Shown: one piece after another, positions 34,043-44,459 of the stretch
Numbering within the stretch: the first letter of the stretch is position 1
Layout: each line of letters opens with the position of its first letter
From: Halogranum rubrum
GTDB taxonomy: Archaea > Halobacteriota > Halobacteria > Halobacteriales > Haloferacaceae
Assembly (NCBI RefSeq): GCF_900114455.1
Contig: NZ_FOTC01000002.1
Coordinates: 153,012-217,011, forward strand
Direction: 5' to 3'
DNA length: 64,000 nt
Notes under the pieces: model-generated
What the model was told of the DNA's origin: nothing
The model's input: only the letters and a program-made list of their open reading frames with translations
Databases searched by the model: none
Program-made: the position numbers and the translations under genes

Positions 34043-34633
34043 ATGATACTCTCGGACACGGATCTACTGAAGCGTCTGGAGGAGGGTGACCTCGTCATCG
34101 ACCCGCTCGACGACATCGACATGCAGGTCCAACCGGCCAGTATCGACCTGCGTCTCGGCGCGGAGTTTCTGGAGTTCCAGCGGACGAACATCTCGTGTAT
34201 CCATCCGAACCGCGAGGACGAAGTCTCGAAGTACATCCGCGAGACGGTGGTCGAAGAGGGTGACGAGTTCATCCTCCACCCCGGCGACTTCGTCCTCGGG
34301 ACGACGGCAGAGCGCGTCGAGATTCCGCCAGACCTCGTCGCCCACGTCGAAGGCCGGTCGTCGCTCGGCCGACTCGCCGTCGTCGTCCACGCGACTGCCG
34401 GTCTCTGCGACCCGGGCTATCAGGGACAGATCACGCTCGAACTCTCGAATCTCGGCTCGGCCCCCGTCGCGCTGACGCCCGGCATGCGTATCTCGCAGTT
34501 GACGTTCACCGAACTCACGTCGCCCGCGGCGCGCCCTTACGGCGAGGAGCGAGGGTCGAAGTACCAGAACCAGAAGGGTCCGCAAGCGTCTAAAATCGGG
34601 AACGACCCCGAGTTCTCGAAGACAGAGCGATGA
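34043..34633 (+). CDS. dcd: dCTP deaminase
   Basis: A 196-residue trimeric enzyme that converts dCTP to dUTP (or, in bifunctional forms, to dUMP) for thymidylate synthesis. The conserved block [20 protein letters not shown] followed by [14 protein letters not shown] contains the substrate-binding residues and catalytic Glu. The N-terminus [21 protein letters not shown] and the C-terminal [11 protein letters not shown] are typical. Which product is made cannot be told by eye. The stop overlaps the next gene (ATGA), so the enzyme and the regulator are coupled. An extended frame upstream runs through the hairpin cluster and is rejected. Confidence 0.93.
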   Translation: MILSDTDLLKRLEEGDLVIDPLDDIDMQVQPASIDLRLGAEFLEFQRTNISCIHPNREDEVSKYIRETVVEEGDEFILHPGDFVLGTTAERVEIPPDLVAHVEGRSSLGRLAVVVHATAGLCDPGYQGQITLELSNLGSAPVALTPGMRISQLTFTELTSPAARPYGEERGSKYQNQKGPQASKIGNDPEFSKTER

Positions 34634-35532
34634 AGTTCATCGAAGAAGTCGTCGTCGAGGAGTTCTTGCCGACGTTTCGGTCGATGCTGGCCGGAGAACT
34701 CCGTCAACGAGGACTCACGCAGCACGAAGTCGCCGAGGCACTCGGCATCAGTCAGAGCGCCGTCTCGAAGTACGCTCACGGCAGCATCAGCCGTCGACAG
34801 GAGGTGCTCGACGACGAACGCGTCCAAGAACTCGTCGAACGCGTCGCCGACGGCCTCGCCGCAGGCGACATGTCGAGCGTGCAGGCGCTCGTCGAAGCCG
34901 AGGTACTCGTTCGACAACTGGAGGACGGCGACCTCTTGGCGACGCTCCACGAGGAGGCGATGCCCGAACTTGCCGAGTACGACGCCGACTTCACCATCCA
35001 CGACCCCGAGAGTACGGTACGCACCACCGAACAGGTTCTCTCCTCGGTCCGCCGTGGCGTCCGGACGCTCACCAACGCCAGCGGTTTCGCGGGTCTCATC
35101 CCGAACGTCGGGTCGAACCTCGCCGAGTGTCTCCCCGACGCGCGCGGTATCGAAGACGTCGCGGCGATTCCGGGGCGTATCTTCGACATCAAAGGCCGAG
35201 CGACGGTGCCGAGCGACCCCGAGTTCGGTGTCAGCGAACACGTCGCGGGCGTCCTCCTCTCAGTGCGCGACGCCGGTGTCGACGCGCGCGCCGCGGTCAA
35301 TATCTGCTACGACGACGATATCGTTCGGCGCTTCGCCGACGCGGGCTACGAGACGGTCGAGTTCGACCCCGACGCGCCGACGGACCCTATCGTCACCGCA
35401 CTCGAAGCTGCGGAACACGACGAGACGTTCGTCCTCTATCAGACCGGCGGGTACGGTATCGAACCCATCACGTACGTCCTCGCGCCCAATGCGGCGACGG
35501 CCGCAAGCGTCGTCCGTCAGGTCCTCCTCTAA
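34630..35532 (+). CDS. thiR: ThiR-type regulator: HTH plus ThiN (thiamine-phosphate synthase-like) domain
   Basis: A 300-residue protein. The N-terminal part (residues 1-70) is an Xre-like helix-turn-helix ([24 protein letters not shown]). The C-terminal part (about 115-300) is a ThiN domain ([28 protein letters not shown]...), related to the thiamine-phosphate synthase domain found in archaeal ThiDN. HTH-ThiN fusions act as thiamine-phosphate-sensing repressors of thiamine genes in archaea. The gene thi4 is 2.7 kb away with a palindrome over its start. The gene overlaps dcd by 4 bp. The ThiN domain is here sensory rather than clearly catalytic; activity is not excluded. Confidence 0.85.
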   Translation: MKFIEEVVVEEFLPTFRSMLAGELRQRGLTQHEVAEALGISQSAVSKYAHGSISRRQEVLDDERVQELVERVADGLAAGDMSSVQALVEAEVLVRQLEDGDLLATLHEEAMPELAEYDADFTIHDPESTVRTTEQVLSSVRRGVRTLTNASGFAGLIPNVGSNLAECLPDARGIEDVAAIPGRIFDIKGRATVPSDPEFGVSEHVAGVLLSVRDAGVDARAAVNICYDDDIVRRFADAGYETVEFDPDAPTDPIVTALEAAEHDETFVLYQTGGYGIEPITYVLAPNAATAASVVRQVLL

Positions 35533-35538
35533 CCCAGT

Positions 35539-36210
35539 ATGGGAGACGGAGTTGCAGAGACACAGCAGTTCTACACGCGCTGGGCCGGTCTGTACGACGC
35601 ACTCGCCAGCCACACGCCAGGAATCGGCGGTCTCAGAGAGCGCGCTATCACCCGACTCGCCCCCGCTCGCGGCGACACCGTCGTCGAGATGGGCTGTGGT
35701 ACGGGTGCGAACTTCCCCTATCTCCGCGAACGCGTCGGCAGCGAGGGAACCGTCGTCGGCGTCGACCTCACCGGCGGGATGCTCGCCGAAGCCCGTGCTC
35801 GCATCGAACGCGAAGGCTGGGAGAACGTCCACGTCGTCGCGGGCGACGCTGCACGGCCGCCCGTCGCCGACGCCGACGCCGTCTTCGCCTCGTTCGTCTC
35901 GGGGATGCTCGCCGACCCGGCCGCGGCCGTCGACACGTGGGCGGACCTCGTGGACGAGGGCGGCCGACTCGGGTTGCTGGACCTCGCTCGGAGTACGCGG
36001 CCAGTCGGACGGTCGCTCAACGTCCTCTTCGCTGGCCTCGTCTTCGCCGGTCTCCCGTCGAAACGCCGCGCCGACGCCGCCGAGGCACCCAGACTCCTCG
36101 ATAACCGCGTCGTCGCCGCACAGCAGGCGCTCCGCGAACGCTGTACCGACGTACACTACTCGACGCACGCGCTCGGGTTCGCTCGGTTGGCCGCCGGGAC
36201 GGTCGAGTAG
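35539..36210 (+). CDS. Class I SAM-dependent methyltransferase
   Basis: A 223-residue methyltransferase of the UbiE/COQ5 type. Motif I is VVEMGCGTGANFPYL (about residues 48-62), then VGVDLTGGMLAEARAR (motif II, acidic residue for the ribose hydroxyls) and DADAVFASFVSGML for motif III/IV. The substrate is not clear; relatives act on quinones or small molecules. It follows the ThiR gene by 6 bp on the same strand and is probably co-transcribed, though a functional link to thiamine is unknown. The 198 bp downstream hold no gene. Confidence 0.85.
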   Translation: MGDGVAETQQFYTRWAGLYDALASHTPGIGGLRERAITRLAPARGDTVVEMGCGTGANFPYLRERVGSEGTVVGVDLTGGMLAEARARIEREGWENVHVVAGDAARPPVADADAVFASFVSGMLADPAAAVDTWADLVDEGGRLGLLDLARSTRPVGRSLNVLFAGLVFAGLPSKRRADAAEAPRLLDNRVVAAQQALRERCTDVHYSTHALGFARLAAGTVE

Positions 36211-36408
36211 AGTTAGCGAGGGGACTCCCCGTCGGCGACGTGTTCTGCGACCATCGTCAGATAGTCTATCCACGGGCCGCGGGCCGAGTCAGACGCTACG
36301 TCGGCCACTCGTGGTCTCTCTTGTCTGTCGTAGAACCCCCTCCGACTGTGGGGTTCGACACACGCCCCGCACGCGACTTTATTCCGTTCGAGTGAGTACG
36401 TCGAGTCC

Positions 36409-37302
36409 ATGACGTCCTCCGACAGTCTCGACGGAACGGTCGCGCTCGTCACGGGCGGAACCAGCGGTCTCGGTGCCGAAACCGCTCGTGCGCTCGCCGA
36501 CCGCGGTGCCTCACTCGCCATCGTCGGCCGTGACCGCAAGCGCGGCGACGACGTCCTCGCGGACCTCGACGGGCGCAACGGCGACGGCTGGTGTGAGTTC
36601 TACCGCGCCGACCTCTCCTCGCAGGAGAGCGTTCGACGCCTCGCCGACCGATTTCGGGAGCGACACGACCGACTCGACGTGCTCGTCAACAACGCGGGTG
36701 TCACCCGCGACGAGCGACGAGAGACCGTCGACGGCATCGAGTCGACGTTCGCCATCAACCACCTCGCGCCGTACCTCCTGACACACGAACTCGTCGACCT
36801 GCTCGTCGAGAGCGCCCCGGCACGGGTCGTCACCGTCTCGTCGGGACTGCACACCCGCGTGGAACTCGACTTCTCCGACCTACTGGGTGAGCACGACTAC
36901 AGTGGCTTGCAGGCCTACGGTCGCTCGAAGTTGGCGAACGTCTACTTCACCTACGAACTCGCCGACCGCCTCCACGGGTCCGGCGTCGTCGCCAACGCCG
37001 TTGACCCCGGGTTCGTCCCCAGTACGAGTCTCGCACGCGAGGCGTCGCTCCGGAATCGACTGCTGCTCGGGGCGTTCTCGAAACTCCCGCTGCCGTTCAA
37101 AAACGACCTCCAGACGGGTGCGGAGACGCTGATTCGGGCCGCTGTCGCCCCCGAGTTCGCCGACGTGACGGGTCAGTATCTCGAAGACGGCGAGGTATCG
37201 GCGTCGTCCGAGGCCTCTCTCGACGAAGAGGCCCGACGACGGCTCTGGGACGTGAGCGCCGGCTTCGTCGGCGTCTCGCCCGACTGGGACATCGAGCGGT
37301 AA
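36409..37302 (+). CDS. SDR family NAD(P)-dependent oxidoreductase
   Basis: A 297-residue short-chain dehydrogenase of the retinol-dehydrogenase-like type. The nucleotide-binding motif TGGTSGLGAETARALADRG starts near residue 16, NNAG is at LVNNAGVTRD and the catalytic Tyr-x3-Lys is in YGRSKLANVYFTYELA (YGRSK). A catalytic Ser lies in VTVSSGLHTR. The substrate is unknown; members reduce lipophilic aldehydes or ketones. It stands alone between the methyltransferase and Thi4, convergent with the latter. Confidence 0.9.
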   Translation: MTSSDSLDGTVALVTGGTSGLGAETARALADRGASLAIVGRDRKRGDDVLADLDGRNGDGWCEFYRADLSSQESVRRLADRFRERHDRLDVLVNNAGVTRDERRETVDGIESTFAINHLAPYLLTHELVDLLVESAPARVVTVSSGLHTRVELDFSDLLGEHDYSGLQAYGRSKLANVYFTYELADRLHGSGVVANAVDPGFVPSTSLAREASLRNRLLLGAFSKLPLPFKNDLQTGAETLIRAAVAPEFADVTGQYLEDGEVSASSEASLDEEARRRLWDVSAGFVGVSPDWDIER

Positions 37303-37317
37303 GAAGAGAGGAGAGCG

Positions 37318-38244
37318 TCAGTCGTCAGCGGGAACCGGTCGCGTCAGGTCGACCGGGTCGGCGTCGACGTCGAGTTCGTCGAGTGCGACCTGTGCGGCGC
37401 GCTTGCCGGAGAGGAGCATCGCGCCGAACGTCGGCCCCATCCGGGGAAGTCCGTGTGTCGTCGCCGTCGCCAGCCCCGTCGCGACGAGTCCGTCGTGGAC
37501 TCTTCCGGTGTAGTCGACGACCTTGTCCTCGCTCTCTTGGACCCACATCGAGTCGTGGCCCGGCGAGTCGTGACCGGGGGCACCGTACTCGCCGTCTTCG
37601 GTCTGGTCCATCCCCGTGTTGTGCTCGCGGGCGTGTTCGATGCCGGGCGCGTCGAGGACACCGCGCTCTTGGAGTTTCGAGACGACGACGGCGTCGTGAC
37701 CCGTCGCGTCGATTACGAGGTCTGACTCGACGGCGATAGGGTCGACGCAGGTCAGTTCGCGCGGAAGCGCGTGGACCGGCGTCCAGTTCATCACGATGCC
37801 CGAGACGCGGTGGTTCTCGCGGACGACGATGTCCGTGAACTCCGTCATGTTCTGCACTTTCACGCCCGCGTCACACGTGGCGGCGATGAGCGCGGAACAG
37901 GCGTGCGGCCCCTTCGCGGTGTAGAGACCCTCCGCTTCGGTACTCTCCTCGTAGGGGACACCGAGTTCGTCGAGAATCTCCTGGGCCGGGTCGCGGACGG
38001 TGACCGTGTTCATCAGGAAGCCGCCGAGCCAGAAGCCGCCGCCGAGATAGTTGTTCTTCTCGACGACCATCGTCTTCACGCCGCGCTCTGCGAGTTCTTT
38101 CGCCGCGACGAGTCCGGATGGCCCACCGCCGACGACGATGACGTCGCTCTCGGTGAAGTCGAGGAACTCGTCGCCCCACTCTTTCGCGATTGCGCGGGTG
38201 ACCTGTGCTTCGCCTGCGTCGCTGAAGCCGGTGAATGCCGACAT
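37318..38244 (-). CDS. thi4: Thiamine thiazole synthase Thi4
   Basis: A 308-residue enzyme that builds the thiazole part of thiamine from NAD and glycine. The FAD/NAD-binding fold begins [19 protein letters not shown] (about residue 35), and the family motif is around [12 protein letters not shown]. The active-site segment [12 protein letters not shown] carries Cys166 at the place where yeast-type Thi4 donates its own sulfur, so this is a Cys-type (probably single-turnover) enzyme rather than the His-type of methanogens. It is transcribed away from an operator-like palindrome and divergent from the E2-OsmC gene. Confidence 0.93.
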   Translation of the reverse strand: MSAFTGFSDAGEAQVTRAIAKEWGDEFLDFTESDVIVVGGGPSGLVAAKELAERGVKTMVVEKNNYLGGGFWLGGFLMNTVTVRDPAQEILDELGVPYEESTEAEGLYTAKGPHACSALIAATCDAGVKVQNMTEFTDIVVRENHRVSGIVMNWTPVHALPRELTCVDPIAVESDLVIDATGHDAVVVSKLQERGVLDAPGIEHAREHNTGMDQTEDGEYGAPGHDSPGHDSMWVQESEDKVVDYTGRVHDGLVATGLATATTHGLPRMGPTFGAMLLSGKRAAQVALDELDVDADPVDLTRPVPADD

Positions 38245-38270
38245 ACTACCTAGTGATATTACTTAGTAGT
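38245..38270. promoter_or_regulatory. Candidate ThiR operator in thi4 promoter
   Basis: A 26-bp imperfect palindrome (arms ACTACCTAGTGA and TTACTTAGTAGT, nine of 12 positions paired) abuts the thi4 ATG. On the minus strand a TTAACT TATA-like box overlaps its far edge (38269-38274), placing the palindrome between TATA box and start in a leaderless promoter, where a repressor would block initiation. Assignment to ThiR is inference. Confidence 0.55.
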
Positions 38271-38346
38271 TAACTGTTGGGGGCCTATGGTGTCGGCGTC
38301 CAGTGACCGTATCGATTTATCACGAACGAATGTGTGCTTTGGTACC

Positions 38347-40179
38347 ATGGGGTACATCGTCAAGATGCCGAAGCTTGGAATGGAGATGAAGTCGGGGACC
38401 ATCACACGGTGGGTGGTCGACGAAGGCGAGACAGTCGAGAAGGGAGACGTCGTCGCCGAAATCGAATCCGAGAAGACCGCCGCCGAAATCGAGGCACGCG
38501 AGGCGGGCGTGCTCAGACAGCGGTTTATGAGCGAGGGCGACGAGACGGCACCCGGCGGGTCACTCGCTATCCTCGCCGGTGCCGACGAGGACATCTCGCC
38601 GCTCGTCGCGGAAGTCGACGGCGCGTCCGTATCTGCCGAGAGCGAGTCGGGCGAGCAGGCTACCGAGTCCGGTTCGGCGACGTCGTCGGATGGACAGTCT
38701 GGGCAGTCGGGGCAGGCCGACCAGACGGCGGCCGTCACGAAGCGAGACGACGGTGCGGCGGACGACGTGCGCGCCTCGCCGCGAGCGAAGCAGCAGGCGA
38801 CGGAACTCGGCGTCGACCTGACACGGGTCACGGGCACTGGCCCACAGGGCGCGATTACGGAAGACGACGTGACGGCGGCCGCCGAGAGCGGCGCTGGAGG
38901 GTCTGCTGCGAGCGACGTTCGGGCGTCACCGCGTGCGACGAAGCGCGCCGAGGAGTTGGGCGTCGACTTGACACGGGTCGAAGGAACCGGCTATCAGGGA
39001 GCGATTACCGAGGAGGACGTCGAGAGCGCGAGTGCGGAACGCGGCGACGACGCATCCGGTGCGGGCCGGACGACGGACCGACCGCTCTCGGGGATGCGAC
39101 AGACAATCGCGAACCGCCTCGGAACGAGTTATCGCGAGGCCGTCCACGTCACCGAACACCGAACCGCCGACGCGGAGGCGTTGCTCTCTGCGGCGACGGC
39201 CGCCTCGGAGACGTTCTCCGCAGATGTCTCGGTCACCGACGTACTGCTCCGGTCGCTCTCGGCGGCACTTACCGACCATCCGGAGTTCAACGCGACGTTC
39301 GAAGACGACGTCCACCGCCTCCACGAGGACCACAACCTCTGTGTCGCCGTCGACGTCGAGGAGGGACTCATCGCACCGGTCGTCCGCAACGTCGGGTCGG
39401 ACCACATCGTCGACATCGCCGAGAAGCGTGCGCGAGTGACCGAACGGGCGCTCTCCGGCGAGTACTCGATGGACGACCTCTCGGGCGGCACGTTCACCGT
39501 GACGAACCTCGGCGTCCTCGGTGTCGAATCGTTCGACCCGGTCATCAACCCGCCACAGGTCGCCATCCTCGGCGTCAACGCCATCGCCGAACGCCCGACG
39601 AAAGGCGACGACGGCGGCGTCGAGTTCCGACGGGCGCTGCCGCTCGACCTCTCGTTCGACCACCGCGTCGTCGACGGCGCGGACGCGGCGCGGTTCCTCG
39701 ACACGCTCGTCGGGCACCTCGAAGACCCCTGGCCCCTCCTGGAGGGTGTCGACCGCAGGGAGGCGACGCCAGTCGAACTCCCAGAGGGGAAGGTTTCGGC
39801 GTCAGTCGACCCGGCGTTCGACGGAAGTATCTCGGCGGGGTCGTTCGAGTACTCCTTCGCCGTCACCGAGCAACTCGGCGGGAGCGAGGACGCGCCGACG
39901 CCGGTCGACTTCTTCCTCGGTGCGCTGTCGGCGTGTCTCTCGTCCAGTATCGGCGTACAGGCGAATATGCGAGACATCGACTTCGACGACATCACGGTCG
40001 ACGTGGAGGCGACACCGCCCGAGGGCTCTGTCGAGTCACTCGCGGTCCACGTCACCGTCGCCACCGACGCCGACGACGCCATCATCGACCGCATCGTCAA
40101 CAACGGTGAGCGGACCTGTCACGTCGCCGAGTTGCTGCGCGAGGACCTGCCAGTGGAGGTGTCGTGGGAGCGGGCGTGA
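38347..40179 (+). CDS. 2-oxoacid dehydrogenase E2 (dihydrolipoamide acyltransferase) fused to OsmC domain
   Basis: A 610-residue fusion. In order: lipoyl domain (1-78, lipoyl Lys43 in ESEKTAAEI); Ser/Gln-rich linker; two tandem peripheral-subunit-binding domains with start points exactly 50 residues apart (VRASPRA at 141 and 191); catalytic acyltransferase domain (about 245-470, His439-x3-Asp443 in HRVVDGAD); then an OsmC domain (about 478-610) with both redox cysteines, Cys530 (GALSACLSSSIG) and Cys591 (GERTCHVAEL). E2 forms the core of a multienzyme complex with E1 and E3. OsmC proteins reduce organic hydroperoxides using lipoyl or thiol donors. The TTTAT box at 38316-38320 and ATG at 38347 fit leaderless transcription. 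Confidence 0.92.
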   Translation: MGYIVKMPKLGMEMKSGTITRWVVDEGETVEKGDVVAEIESEKTAAEIEAREAGVLRQRFMSEGDETAPGGSLAILAGADEDISPLVAEVDGASVSAESESGEQATESGSATSSDGQSGQSGQADQTAAVTKRDDGAADDVRASPRAKQQATELGVDLTRVTGTGPQGAITEDDVTAAAESGAGGSAASDVRASPRATKRAEELGVDLTRVEGTGYQGAITEEDVESASAERGDDASGAGRTTDRPLSGMRQTIANRLGTSYREAVHVTEHRTADAEALLSAATAASETFSADVSVTDVLLRSLSAALTDHPEFNATFEDDVHRLHEDHNLCVAVDVEEGLIAPVVRNVGSDHIVDIAEKRARVTERALSGEYSMDDLSGGTFTVTNLGVLGVESFDPVINPPQVAILGVNAIAERPTKGDDGGVEFRRALPLDLSFDHRVVDGADAARFLDTLVGHLEDPWPLLEGVDRREATPVELPEGKVSASVDPAFDGSISAGSFEYSFAVTEQLGGSEDAPTPVDFFLGALSACLSSSIGVQANMRDIDFDDITVDVEATPPEGSVESLAVHVTVATDADDAIIDRIVNNGERTCHVAELLREDLPVEVSWERA

Positions 40180-40222
40180 AACTGCGGCGGCGACAGCGAC
40201 GGCGACGCTGACGCCGACCCCA

Positions 40223-40300
40223 GCGCCGACACCGACACCGCACCGACACCGCACCGACACCGCGCCGACACCGACACCGCACCGACACCGCGCCGACACC
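40223..40300. repeat. Tandem 11-bp repeat array (GC[AG]CCGACACC)
   Basis: Six copies of an 11-bp unit GC[AG]CCGACACC, with two GACACC half-units inserted, fill 78 bp between the E2-OsmC stop and the methyltransferase. The copies are exact apart from one A/G position. It is not coding and not CRISPR-like, having no spacers. Confidence 0.9.
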
Positions 40301-40386
40301 GACCAGAGCGTTCAATGCGCGACAACGACTCGGCCCACTAGACGCTCACTCGTCGTGAGGTGCGTCCACCCGAACGCACCCCACCC

Positions 40387-41349
40387 ATGGAGACCCTCTA
40401 TCAGACCGCAGAGACGACCCGAAAGAGCGAGTTCGCAGCCATCTGTGCGCGCAGTCAGCACAACGCCCTCGTCGCAGCGGAGTGTGCGAACCTCACCGGC
40501 GGGCGACCGAACGGCGACGGTGTCGCACGCTGTGACACCGTCGTCCACGTCCCCCGCGCGGCCTACGTTCGCACGGGACTGCGCCTCCTCGCACGGGGGA
40601 CGACGCTCGACGAGTTGGTGGCGGCCGTCGAGGAGGCGGCGTTCCCGGCGGACGACTTCCGCATCGACGTCCACTCGTCTGTCGGGTCGCTCGACGGTAC
40701 ACACCGAGCGGCGACTATCGAACTCGCGGACGCGCTCCCGTTCTATCCGGACCTCGAGGACCCGCGACACCGATTCGTCGTGTGCGCCATAGACGACTAT
40801 CTCTGGTTCGGCGAAGTCGTGAGCGAGTACACGCAGGACTACCGACGACACGACGACAAACCCCGCCGGACCTCGTCGTCGCTCTCCAGTCGTCTCTCAC
40901 GTGCGCTCGTCAACCTCGTCACCCCGGCACAGACGATACTCGACCCGTGCTGTGGCACTGGGTCGATTCTGCTCGAAGCCCAGTCGATGGGTATCGAAGC
41001 CTACGGAGTGGACTGGAATCGGACGATGGTGGAGATGACACGCGAGAATCTGACGCAGTTCGGCTACGACGCCAGCGTCGAGTGTGCCGACGCCCGCACT
41101 ATCACACGCACCGCCGACGCCATCGTGACAGATGTACCCTACGGGCGGTCGCTGGACGCCGACGAGTCGGTCATCCGGGGGATTCTCCGACGCGGCGTCG
41201 AACTCGCACCGGTCGCCGTGTACGTCGCCGGTGAGACGATGACGACGTGGCTGGAGGACGCCGGCTACCGCGACGTCGTGGTGTATCCAGTGTTCAAGCG
41301 CGCTGGCTCTGCTCGTTACGTGCACGTCGCCCGGCGCGAGCACGTCTGA
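40387..41349 (+). CDS. THUMP-less TrmG10/Trm11-like class I methyltransferase
   Basis: A 320-residue methyltransferase. The N-terminal part (about 1-150) resembles the substrate-binding region of Trm11/TrmG10 proteins. The catalytic part has motif I DPCCGTGSILLEAQSMG (about residues 198-215), motif II YGVDWNRTM and motif IV TDVPYGRS (in the place of DPPY). Relatives methylate guanosine 10 of tRNA; here the Asp-Val-Pro-Tyr form fits the tRNA/RNA N2-guanine group. A canonical THUMP domain is not evident. It stands between the E2 gene and the convergent acoX-like gene. The ATG at 40387 follows the tandem repeats. Confidence 0.75.
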   Translation: METLYQTAETTRKSEFAAICARSQHNALVAAECANLTGGRPNGDGVARCDTVVHVPRAAYVRTGLRLLARGTTLDELVAAVEEAAFPADDFRIDVHSSVGSLDGTHRAATIELADALPFYPDLEDPRHRFVVCAIDDYLWFGEVVSEYTQDYRRHDDKPRRTSSSLSSRLSRALVNLVTPAQTILDPCCGTGSILLEAQSMGIEAYGVDWNRTMVEMTRENLTQFGYDASVECADARTITRTADAIVTDVPYGRSLDADESVIRGILRRGVELAPVAVYVAGETMTTWLEDAGYRDVVVYPVFKRAGSARYVHVARREHV

Positions 41350-41365
41350 CGTTTTCTTCTTCGGA
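41350..41365 (+). terminator. T-rich terminator after methyltransferase gene
   Basis: TTTTCTTCTTC directly follows the methyltransferase stop on the plus strand and lies between convergent genes, matching the oligo-T termination signal of archaea. Confidence 0.35.
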
Positions 41366-41377
41366 TTCGCCTCGTTC

Positions 41378-42421
41378 TCACTCCGAACGTTCCGGACTGA
41401 CCGCGCCTACGTCGACTCGGAACCACCCCTCCTGTGCCCCCCGTTCGACGACATCTTCGATACGGACCATCCGCGGCCCGTCGGCGAGCGGTCGGACGCG
41501 AATCGTCGCCTCTCGCACCGCCAGTTCACGTTCGCCGTCGACGCTGACGACGCCGCGCGGCATCTCGAAGACGAAGTCTTCGCCGTCGTCGAGGACGCGG
41601 TAGTCTTCGACGCCGACTGTCGAGAGGACGCCGGGGACGGTGACCGCCCGAACTGTCCGAGACGACTCCGCCGGCGGCCCGAGGCGGAAGCCGACACCGC
41701 CCGGGTCGTCGGGACGGTGCGTGAGCAGTCCGCCGGGGATTCCGGAGAGACCGATCTCCGTCGACGAGGCGCGCGAGACCACACCGCCGACGATGTCGCC
41801 GGGGTCGAGAATCGCTCTCGTGCCGACGAACGGGCGGTCGAGGACACCCAGCGTCGCCAGTCCGCGGACGGTCTTCTCCTCGTCGCCGTCGACACGCGCT
41901 TCCACCATCCCGTGGCGGTAGGTCGACTCTTCGACCGGAACGGCACCGGACCCGACGAGCGCCGCGGCCGCGCCAGCGACGGTTCCGTCGACCGGCGTGG
42001 GCACGACGTTGTTCGTCCCCGTCGAGATGCTGACGACGGGCACGTCGCCGATACCGTGGGCGACGTCGCGGTTCGTGCCGTCGCCGCCGAGGACGACGGC
42101 GGCGTCCGCTCGCTCGGCGAACCGTTCGGCGGCCTGTCGGGTGTCGCGGCCCGACGCCGTGACCGTCGTGTCGAGCAGTTCGACGTCGAGGTCGGCGGGC
42201 GCGTCGTCGACGAGTTTGTTCGCCAACCCCGTGCTGTCGGGCATGACGAGGACGTGCACGTCGTCGACGACGGTGAGGCCTTCGAGGACGCACTCGGCGG
42301 TCCGACGCTTGGCGTAGTTGTCACTGACGCTCGCGCCGCCGGTCAGTCGTCGGATGTCGCGTCCGGCGGCCGGGTTGACGACGAGTCCGACCGTCGTCTG
42401 TCTCCGTCTGTTGCCGCTCAC
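41378..42421 (-). CDS. ATP-NAD/AcoX kinase family protein
   Basis: A 347-residue protein of the NAD-kinase-like superfamily. The nucleotide-binding motif VLGGDGTNRDVAHG (about residue 110) and STGTNNVVP follow the pattern of ATP-NAD kinases and AcoX. It is the last gene of an operon with the two E1 dehydrogenase genes (4-bp overlaps), as in acetoin dehydrogenase clusters where acoX accompanies acoA and acoB. Its substrate there is not known; NAD phosphorylation or phosphorylation of a related compound is possible. The C-terminal half has an unfamiliar mixed fold. Confidence 0.8.
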   Translation of the reverse strand: MSGNRRRQTTVGLVVNPAAGRDIRRLTGGASVSDNYAKRRTAECVLEGLTVVDDVHVLVMPDSTGLANKLVDDAPADLDVELLDTTVTASGRDTRQAAERFAERADAAVVLGGDGTNRDVAHGIGDVPVVSISTGTNNVVPTPVDGTVAGAAAALVGSGAVPVEESTYRHGMVEARVDGDEEKTVRGLATLGVLDRPFVGTRAILDPGDIVGGVVSRASSTEIGLSGIPGGLLTHRPDDPGGVGFRLGPPAESSRTVRAVTVPGVLSTVGVEDYRVLDDGEDFVFEMPRGVVSVDGERELAVREATIRVRPLADGPRMVRIEDVVERGAQEGWFRVDVGAVSPERSE

Positions 42422-43424
42422 ATTATGCGCCGGATGGCTGCTTCCACGTCGTCACCGTGTGGGAGCACCTCGTTCTCCAGTTCCGGGCTGAACGGGATGT
42501 GCACGTCGGCGACGCCGACCCGCTGAACCGGCGCGTCGAGACTGTAGAACGCGTTCTCCATCACCCGTGTCGCCACCTCGGCGTGCGTCCCGTACGACAG
42601 CGGACTCTCGTCGGCGATGACGAGTCGGCCCGTCTTCTTCACGCTCTCGACGAGCGTGTCGGTGTCGAGCGGGTAGAGCGACCGAAGGTCGATGACCTCG
42701 GCGCTGATGTCGCCGTCCAGTTCTTCGGCCAAGTCGAGTGACTCGCCGACCATGCGCTGGGTGGCGACGACGGTGACGTCCTCGCCCTCACGTTCGACCT
42801 TCGCCTGCCCGAGCGGGATGGTGTAGTCCTCGTCGAGTGGAACTTCGCCTTTCTGTTCGTAGATCATCTTGTTCTCGAAGACGAACACCGGGTCGTTCGA
42901 CCGGATGGCAGATTTCAGGAGACCTTTCGCCGCACGTGGCGTCCCCGGGGCGACGGCCATCACGCCGGGGAAGTGCGCGAACCACGTGTGGAGCGTCCCC
43001 GAGTGTTGGCTGGCCGCACCCATGCCGCCGCCTTCTGTCGTCCGAACGGTGACGGGCATCTCCGTCTTGCCGCCGAACATGTAGCGGTTCTTGGCCATCT
43101 GGTTGATAATCTGCTCCGAGCAGACGCCCATGAAGTCCGCGAACATGATTTCGACGACGGGACGCGTCCCCGTCGCCGCGGCACCGACGGCCGCACCCAT
43201 GAACCCCGCTTCGCTGATGGGGGTGTCGCGGACGCGTTTCTCGCCGAAATCTTCGACGAGGCCGCCCGTCACCTCGAAGACGCCACCGAACGCACCGACG
43301 TCCTCACCGATGAGGAAGACGTCTTCGTCGCGTTCGAGTTCTTCGCGGAGTGCGAGACGAATCGCCTCGCGTACGGTCATCTCTTCGGTCTGTGCTGGGC
43401 CGGATCCACTTCGACTCTCTGTGC

Positions 43425-43428
<4 letters not shown>
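42418..43428 (-). CDS. 2-oxoacid/acetoin dehydrogenase E1 beta subunit
   Basis: A 336-residue transketolase-like C-terminal half of an E1 enzyme. The Pyr domain has the ALREELERDEDVFLIGEDVGAFGGVF start and the SEAGFMGAAVGAAATGTRPVVEIMFADF segment. The transketolase C-domain (about 205-330) ends with the usual AAIRRIM. With E1 alpha it binds thiamine diphosphate and decarboxylates a 2-oxoacid or acetoin, passing the acyl group to E2. It overlaps both neighbours by 4 bp. Confidence 0.92.

Positions 43429-44459
<1,031 letters not shown>

Noticed and set aside
40223..40300. CRISPR array
   Set aside because: The repeats are contiguous and short (11 bp) without spacers, and no cas gene is near.
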